Shown here one piece after another: positions 23,554 through 27,167 of a stretch of 27,167 nucleotides of DNA; position 1 is the first letter of the stretch, and each line of letters begins with the position of its first letter. This stretch comes from Paracoccaceae bacterium. GTDB lineage: Bacteria; Pseudomonadota; Alphaproteobacteria; Rhodobacterales; Rhodobacteraceae. The stretch is taken from positions 1-27,167 of the forward strand of contig PXES01000001.1 in NCBI GenBank assembly GCA_003564655.1, read 5' to 3'. The notes under the pieces are model-generated. The model was not told the DNA's origin, made no database searches, and saw only the letters and a program-made list of their open reading frames with translations. A program made the position numbers and the translations under genes.

Positions 23554-24888
23554 CTAGCCGTGCCGTGCGCGGTTGTGCGCCTCGGGCGGCCCCAGCAGAC
23601 GTTCCACGGCCGATGACGCAGCGTCGAGCGGTGCGCGGGTCTGCGCCAGTACGGTGCGTGCAGCCTCGAGATAGGGCGCGCGATAATCCGCGTCCTGCGC
23701 CGCGACGACGACCTTGCCCAGCTCTGTTTGCCCCGCCACCTCGACGGCCGCGCCAGCCTCGCGCAGCATCCGGTAGGCCTCCTGGAAATTGCCGGTCTGC
23801 GGGCCGTGGACGACCAGCACCCCCAGCGCCAGCGCCTCGAACGGGTTCTTGCCACCCATGAACACGCCACCCTCGAGCGGCAGCGATTGCCCGGTATAGG
23901 CGACCTTCACCATGCGCAGCCACATCCCCATCTCGCCCAGCGAATCGGCGATGTAGACGCAGGTGCGCGGCGTGATCGGCTCGCCGCGACTGCGGCGCGC
24001 GATCCGATCGGGCGGGAATTCGGCGCGCGCGGCGGCCTCGGTCACGTCGGCGTCCTTCATCTGGCGGGGCGCCACGATCATCAGCATCTCGGGCGAGAGT
24101 GTCAGCGCATGGGCATGGGCCTGCATGACCTGCGCTTCCTCTTCCATCTTGGTCGAGGCCGCCAGCCAGACCGACCGGTCGCCGATCTGCGCCTCGAGCG
24201 CCGCGCGAGCCTCTGGCAGATCGGGCGGCGGGGCCGATGCGGCCTTGAGCAGCCCCGTGACCCGCATCTTGGACCCGGGCGCGCCGATCTCCTGAAACAG
24301 CGCCTGCGAGCGGGCATCCTGCACATGAATCTCGGTGAAGCGGTCCATCAGCCAGCCATTCGCGCGCGCGGCACGGCGGCGGCGGCGGTGGCGGCGCGGC
24401 GTGACATCGGCATTGAGCATCAGCATCGGGATTTCGCGGCGCGACGCCTCGTGCAGCAGGCAGGGCCAGAGATCCATTTCTGACAGGATGAACAGGTCGG
24501 GGCGCCAGTGATCGAGAAAGGCGCGCACCGGGCCGGGGCAGTCGATGGGGGCGTAGTGATGAATCACACGCGGCGGCAGTTCGCGCCGCTCCAGCGCCTC
24601 GACCGAGGCGCGGCTGATCGTGGTCAGCAGGAAATGTGTCTTGGGACGCTCGCGCCCCAGCCGTGTGATCAAGGTCAGCAGCGCATTGCTTTCCCCGACG
24701 CTGACACCGTGCAGCCAAATCAATTCGCCGGGCGGGCGCGGCGACGCGGGTTTCCCCCACTTCTCGGGCAGGCGGGCCGGGTCCTCGATGCCCTTGCGCG
24801 CGTGGGCACGCAACGCAAGCGACCAGAGCGGTGGCGCCACGCGCGCAAGCCCAAGATAGAGCGCGATGAGAGGGGGCATCGATGTCAT
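23554..24888 (-). CDS. waaA: 3-deoxy-D-manno-octulosonic acid (Kdo) transferase family protein
   Basis: A 444-residue GT-B enzyme. It has an N-terminal hydrophobic membrane-anchoring segment (about residues 6-27), RLPEKWG at 39-45, and WLHGVSVGES at 58-67 with Glu66 at the place of the catalytic base. SEMDLWPCLL, the stretch YTGQSLPLEGGVFMGGKNPFEAL and the C-terminal HGPQTGNFQEAYRML follow the Kdo transferase pattern. It adds Kdo to lipid A precursors at the inner membrane. Unusual is the run RRHRRRRR at residues 165-172 where many relatives have a shorter Arg-Ser loop. It may be a second, diverged copy instead of the main WaaA. ATG 24888 chosen; 24879 is also possible. Confidence 0.88.
   Translation of the reverse strand: MTSMPPLIALYLGLARVAPPLWSLALRAHARKGIEDPARLPEKWGKPASPRPPGELIWLHGVSVGESNALLTLITRLGRERPKTHFLLTTISRASVEALERRELPPRVIHHYAPIDCPGPVRAFLDHWRPDLFILSEMDLWPCLLHEASRREIPMLMLNADVTPRRHRRRRRAARANGWLMDRFTEIHVQDARSQALFQEIGAPGSKMRVTGLLKAASAPPPDLPEARAALEAQIGDRSVWLAASTKMEEEAQVMQAHAHALTLSPEMLMIVAPRQMKDADVTEAAARAEFPPDRIARRSRGEPITPRTCVYIADSLGEMGMWLRMVKVAYTGQSLPLEGGVFMGGKNPFEALALGVLVVHGPQTGNFQEAYRMLREAGAAVEVAGQTELGKVVVAAQDADYRAPYLEAARTVLAQTRAPLDAASSAVERLLGPPEAHNRARHG
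24373..24396 (-). repeat. CGC-codon run inside waaA
   Basis: On the minus strand the codons for residues 165-172 are CGC repeats broken by one CAC, ending in CGT. This tandem trinucleotide is prone to length change by slippage and gives a strongly basic patch just after the conserved LNAD strand. Confidence 0.6.
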
Positions 24889-24928
24889 GCGCCGGGCTAT
24901 ACCACGCTGCGCGGCAGGGGCAAACGGC

Positions 24929-24999
24929 GCCACCTCCGCTTGCGCGCGCGGGCCGCCCCACCCACCCGCCCGCGGCCCGCGCGCGCAAGCGGAGGTGGC
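24929..24999. repeat. 71-nt palindrome with 28-bp perfect arms
   Basis: The left arm at 24929-24956 begins GCCACCTCCGCTTGCG and is the exact reverse complement of the right arm at 24972-24999, which ends AAGCGGAGGTGGC. The 15-nt spacer (24957-24971) is almost all C with CCCACCC repeats. It lies in the 163-nt gap between the divergent waaA and threonine-phosphate decarboxylase genes. It contains no T-run and lies upstream of both starts. It may be a REP/MITE-like repeat, a cruciform, or a regulatory structure. Confidence 0.9.
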
Positions 25000-25051
25000 T
25001 TTCCCTTGCCATGCGCGCAGGCTATGCACGCGCAAGCAGGGGGCAGAGCAG

Positions 25052-26014
25052 ATGCGCGATCACGGTGGCGATATCGACAGGGCACGGGCGCGCTTCGGAG
25101 GGGAGGGCTGGATCGATCTGTCGACGGGCATCAACCGGCTGCCCTATCCGATTGCACCGATCCAGGGGCATCATTGGACCGATCTTCCCACACGTGCCGC
25201 GCAAGAGGCACTGATTGCCGCCGCGCGCGCGGCCCACGCGACTGACGCCCCTTGCCTCGCCCTGCCCGGTGCGCAGGCGGCGATCCAGCTTCTGCCACGT
25301 CTGGGGCCTTCCGGGCGGGCGCGCGTGCTGGGGCCGACCTATAACGAACATGCCGCCTGCCTGCGCGCCGCGGGGTGGGACGTCGAAGAGGTCGCCGCGC
25401 TTGATGCGCTGGCCGGGGCGGATCTGGCCGTGGTGGTCAATCCCAACAACCCCGATGGCCGCCAGACGCCGCCCGAGGCACTGCGCGCGCTGGCCGGGCA
25501 GGTCGGGCGGCTGGTCGTCGATGAGAGTTTTGTCGAGGGGGCGCCGGGGCTTTCCGTCGCGGCTGCGGCCAGCGAGCGCTTGGTGGTGCTGCGTTCGATC
25601 GGCAAGTTCTGGGGGCTGGCGGGGTTGCGGCTGGGTTTCGTGCTGGGCGGCCCGCAGGTCATCGATGCGCTGGCCGAGATGGCCGGGCCGTGGCCGGTCA
25701 GCGGCCCGGCGCTGGAGTTGGGGCAGCGGGCGCTGGGTGACACCCGCTGGCAGGCAGAAAGCCTCGCGCGGTTGCAGGACGGGGCGGCACGACTGGATGC
25801 GCTGGCCACGCGGGCGGGCTGGGAACTGGTCGGCGGCACTGCGCTTTTCCGCACCTATCGCACGGCGAACGCCATGCGCGCGCAGGATCAGCTTGCCCGC
25901 GCCCGTATCTGGAGCCGGGTCTTCCCCTATTCGCCCGAATGGCTGCGCCTTGGTCTGCCGGGACCCGAGGCGGAGTGGACGCAACTGCGCGATGCGCTGG
26001 GAGTGTCGGGGTAG
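25052..26014 (+). CDS. cobD: Threonine-phosphate decarboxylase (cobalamin biosynthesis)
   Basis: A 320-residue class I/II aminotransferase-fold PLP protein. The N-terminal part HGGDIDRARARFGG and IDLSTGINRLPYP is the hallmark of the CobC/CobD family. VNPNNPDG (130-136), VVDESF (155-160) and RSIGKFWGLAGLRLG with the PLP lysine Lys185 complete the active site. It makes (R)-1-amino-2-propanol phosphate for the nucleotide loop of vitamin B12. The gene is called cobD in Salmonella and cobC in Pseudomonas denitrificans. AGGGGG precedes ATG 25052; an upstream in-frame start would read through the palindrome. No cobalamin riboswitch or other cob gene is visible. Confidence 0.9.
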   Translation: MRDHGGDIDRARARFGGEGWIDLSTGINRLPYPIAPIQGHHWTDLPTRAAQEALIAAARAAHATDAPCLALPGAQAAIQLLPRLGPSGRARVLGPTYNEHAACLRAAGWDVEEVAALDALAGADLAVVVNPNNPDGRQTPPEALRALAGQVGRLVVDESFVEGAPGLSVAAAASERLVVLRSIGKFWGLAGLRLGFVLGGPQVIDALAEMAGPWPVSGPALELGQRALGDTRWQAESLARLQDGAARLDALATRAGWELVGGTALFRTYRTANAMRAQDQLARARIWSRVFPYSPEWLRLGLPGPEAEWTQLRDALGVSG

Positions 26015-26387
26015 CACGATCCGCCGCGCCGCAGGGCGCTGAGTGCGGGTCATTACCTGGCGCGCGGTGGGCTTTGGGCGTGCGCGTCCTTTCACGTTGC
26101 GCCGAAGGCGTCGCAGTGCGCCCTTGTGCGCCCTTGCGCGCCATGGTCGCGGGCGTCACGGGGGCAGGCCCGTACCTGCCACGCGGCGGGCTATGGGGTG
26201 CAGTGCCGGATGTGCCGCGACGCAGGCGCCCAAGAAGTAAACCCGCAATCGTTCCGCCCGCTGCGGGTTCCCAAAGAAAGGGCGCATCACGGTCCCGCAG
26301 GCCGTATCCGCGCGCGGCCCGGGTTCCATTGACGACCCGCGCACAGCGCCGCAGCTTTTCCCGAGCCCGCCTGAGACCCTCCCCCTG
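26015..26387. other. 373-nt region with no convincing gene
   Basis: This lies between the convergent cobD and EAL genes. Reading frames here are short, Arg/Ala-rich and unlike any family. It holds a 10-bp tandem repeat, GTGCGCCCTT twice (26116-26135), and a hairpin, AACCCGCA (26240-26247) with TGCGGGTT (26262-26269) around 14 nt. The hairpin may end one of the converging transcripts. Nothing else was recognised; a small RNA or decayed gene cannot be excluded. Confidence 0.5.
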
Positions 26388-27167
26388 CTAGCCCGTGATA
26401 CGCGCCTTGAGGTGCGATTCCTTCCACGGGGGCTGGGTCGCCGGGGCCCCGAAGTGATAGCCCTGCAGGCAGTCCACCCCGATCTCGACCAGTAGCCGCG
26501 CATCCTCGGCGGTCTCGACCGATTCGGCGACCGTGAACATGTCGAAATGCCGCCCGATCGAGACCAGCGCCTGGGTCAGGATCTGGTTGTCGGGATTGTG
26601 AGCGATATCGCGGATGAACGCGCCGTCGATCTTGACGATATCGAAGTAGAAATCCTTCAGATAGCGGAACGCGGTATAGCCAGAGCCGAAATCGTCCAGC
26701 GCGAAGCAGATGCCGCGCTCCTGCATGTCCTGCATGAACACCGTCACCAGATCGGGCATCAGGATGGCCGAGGATTCCGTGATCTCGAGGATCAGCCGCT
26801 CGCCGATATCGGGGCGACCACGCAGGCCGCGTTCAAGCGTTGCCAGCCACTCCGGGTAACCGATGGAGCGCGCCGACATGTTGATCGACACGCGTATCGA
26901 GGGCTCTACCGCCAGCGTGGCCAGCCCCATTTCGAGCGCGAGGCAGTCGATACGGCGGCCAAGCTCATTCGTCTCGACCGCGCCCATGAAATCCATGGCC
27001 GGGATGATGCGTCCGGTATGATCGACGATGCGGATCAACCCCTCATAGAAGGCCGCGCGCTTGGGCATCCGTGCCTGCACGACAGGCTGAAAGGCCAGGA
27101 TGCTGCGCCTTGCGTCGAGCGCGTCGCGCACCATGCGCAACGTATCGAGGCGCTGTTCCTCGGCAGC
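26388..27167 (-). CDS. EAL-domain protein, probable c-di-GMP phosphodiesterase (N-terminus cut by window edge)
   Basis: The frame is open to the window end (nine further codons beyond 27140), so the true start and any sensory or GGDEF domain lie outside. The 259 visible residues form an EAL domain: FYEGLIRI (EGL in place of EAL, with the Arg kept), SINMSARSI with the Asn, LEITESSA, ALDDFGSGYTAF with both Asp, IVKIDGAFI with the Lys, AESVETAED with the Glu, and LQGYHFGAP with the Gln. All metal and catalytic residues appear present, so hydrolysis of cyclic di-GMP to pGpG is expected. It converges with cobD. Confidence 0.9.
   Translation of the reverse strand, partial: AAEEQRLDTLRMVRDALDARRSILAFQPVVQARMPKRAAFYEGLIRIVDHTGRIIPAMDFMGAVETNELGRRIDCLALEMGLATLAVEPSIRVSINMSARSIGYPEWLATLERGLRGRPDIGERLILEITESSAILMPDLVTVFMQDMQERGICFALDDFGSGYTAFRYLKDFYFDIVKIDGAFIRDIAHNPDNQILTQALVSIGRHFDMFTVAESVETAEDARLLVEIGVDCLQGYHFGAPATQPPWKESHLKARITG

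Noticed and set aside
22784..25012. Apparent 742-codon minus-strand protein joining the glycosyltransferase to sequence over waaA
   Set aside because: waaA uses a different reading frame (starts 24888 and 23476 differ by a number not divisible by three). The upstream part is an off-frame reading of waaA, and a good ribosome-binding site precedes 23476.
24889..25051. Cobalamin riboswitch upstream of the threonine-phosphate decarboxylase gene
   Set aside because: I could not find the conserved B12-box pattern. The region is taken up by the palindrome.
25011..25214. Possible leader-peptide frame starting at ATG 25011 after GGAGGTGG of the palindrome
   Set aside because: The frame runs out of phase deep into the decarboxylase gene, is basic and low in complexity, and has no regulatory codon run.
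1..27167. CRISPR array, insertion sequence, prophage or toxin-antitoxin system
   Set aside because: No regularly spaced repeats, transposase or integrase motifs, phage structural genes or paired small toxin/antitoxin frames were recognised on either strand.

Overview
The window is one chromosomal stretch of a GC-rich alphaproteobacterium, most likely a member of Rhodobacterales (Paracoccaceae/Roseobacteraceae). The basis is the very high G+C, an ATP12-family chaperone gene, the tightly overlapping ATGA/TGATG gene starts, and the runs rpmH-rnpA-yidD and yidC-MOSC-engB-argB. I see no transposase, integrase, phage gene, CRISPR array or toxin-antitoxin pair. Almost all coding capacity belongs to recognisable housekeeping or transport families. 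I did not find a clear new multi-gene system. The least explained items are short non-coding structures and one three-gene membrane/redox/sensor operon.

Layout. (1) 1-757, + strand: the end of uraD and allA, from urate/allantoin breakdown. (2) 1022-6655, +: a complete five-gene peptide-type ABC importer (family 5 binding protein, two permeases, two ATPases) with a strong hairpin between the binding-protein gene and the first permease gene. (3) 6699-10549, +: rarA/mgsA, then a coupled trio of RluA-family pseudouridine synthase, HAD phosphatase and ATP12 chaperone. (4) 10709-10785, -: a tRNA-Arg(ACG) gene with encoded CCA. (5) 14386-10858, -: an operon of a TVP38/VTT-domain membrane protein, a MerA-like flavoprotein disulfide reductase and an orphan sensor histidine kinase. 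(6) 14622-15548, +: a PAP2-type membrane phosphatase. (7) 15748-22754, +: ten closely packed genes, rpmH, rnpA, yidD, ttcA, yidC, a MOSC protein, engB, argB, a ferredoxin-like protein and a SixA-like phosphatase. These serve translation, tRNA processing and modification, membrane insertion, ribosome assembly and arginine synthesis. (8) 24888-22784, -: a Kdo transferase (waaA) and a DxD glycosyltransferase, suggesting lipopolysaccharide or surface-glycan synthesis. (9) 25052-26014, +: a threonine-phosphate decarboxylase of cobalamin synthesis, divergent from waaA across a 28-bp perfect palindrome. (10) 26388-27167, -: the C-terminal part of an EAL-domain c-di-GMP phosphodiesterase, after a 373-nt stretch with no convincing gene.

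The best non-coding signals are the large palindrome at 24929-24999; two identical 21-bp intergenic repeat cores in opposite orientation at 203-223 and 8066-8086, the second beside two tandem hairpins; and a 13-bp inverted repeat at 10580-10635. Motifs, coordinates and overlaps were read from the sequence. Family assignments come from pattern recognition without any database search.
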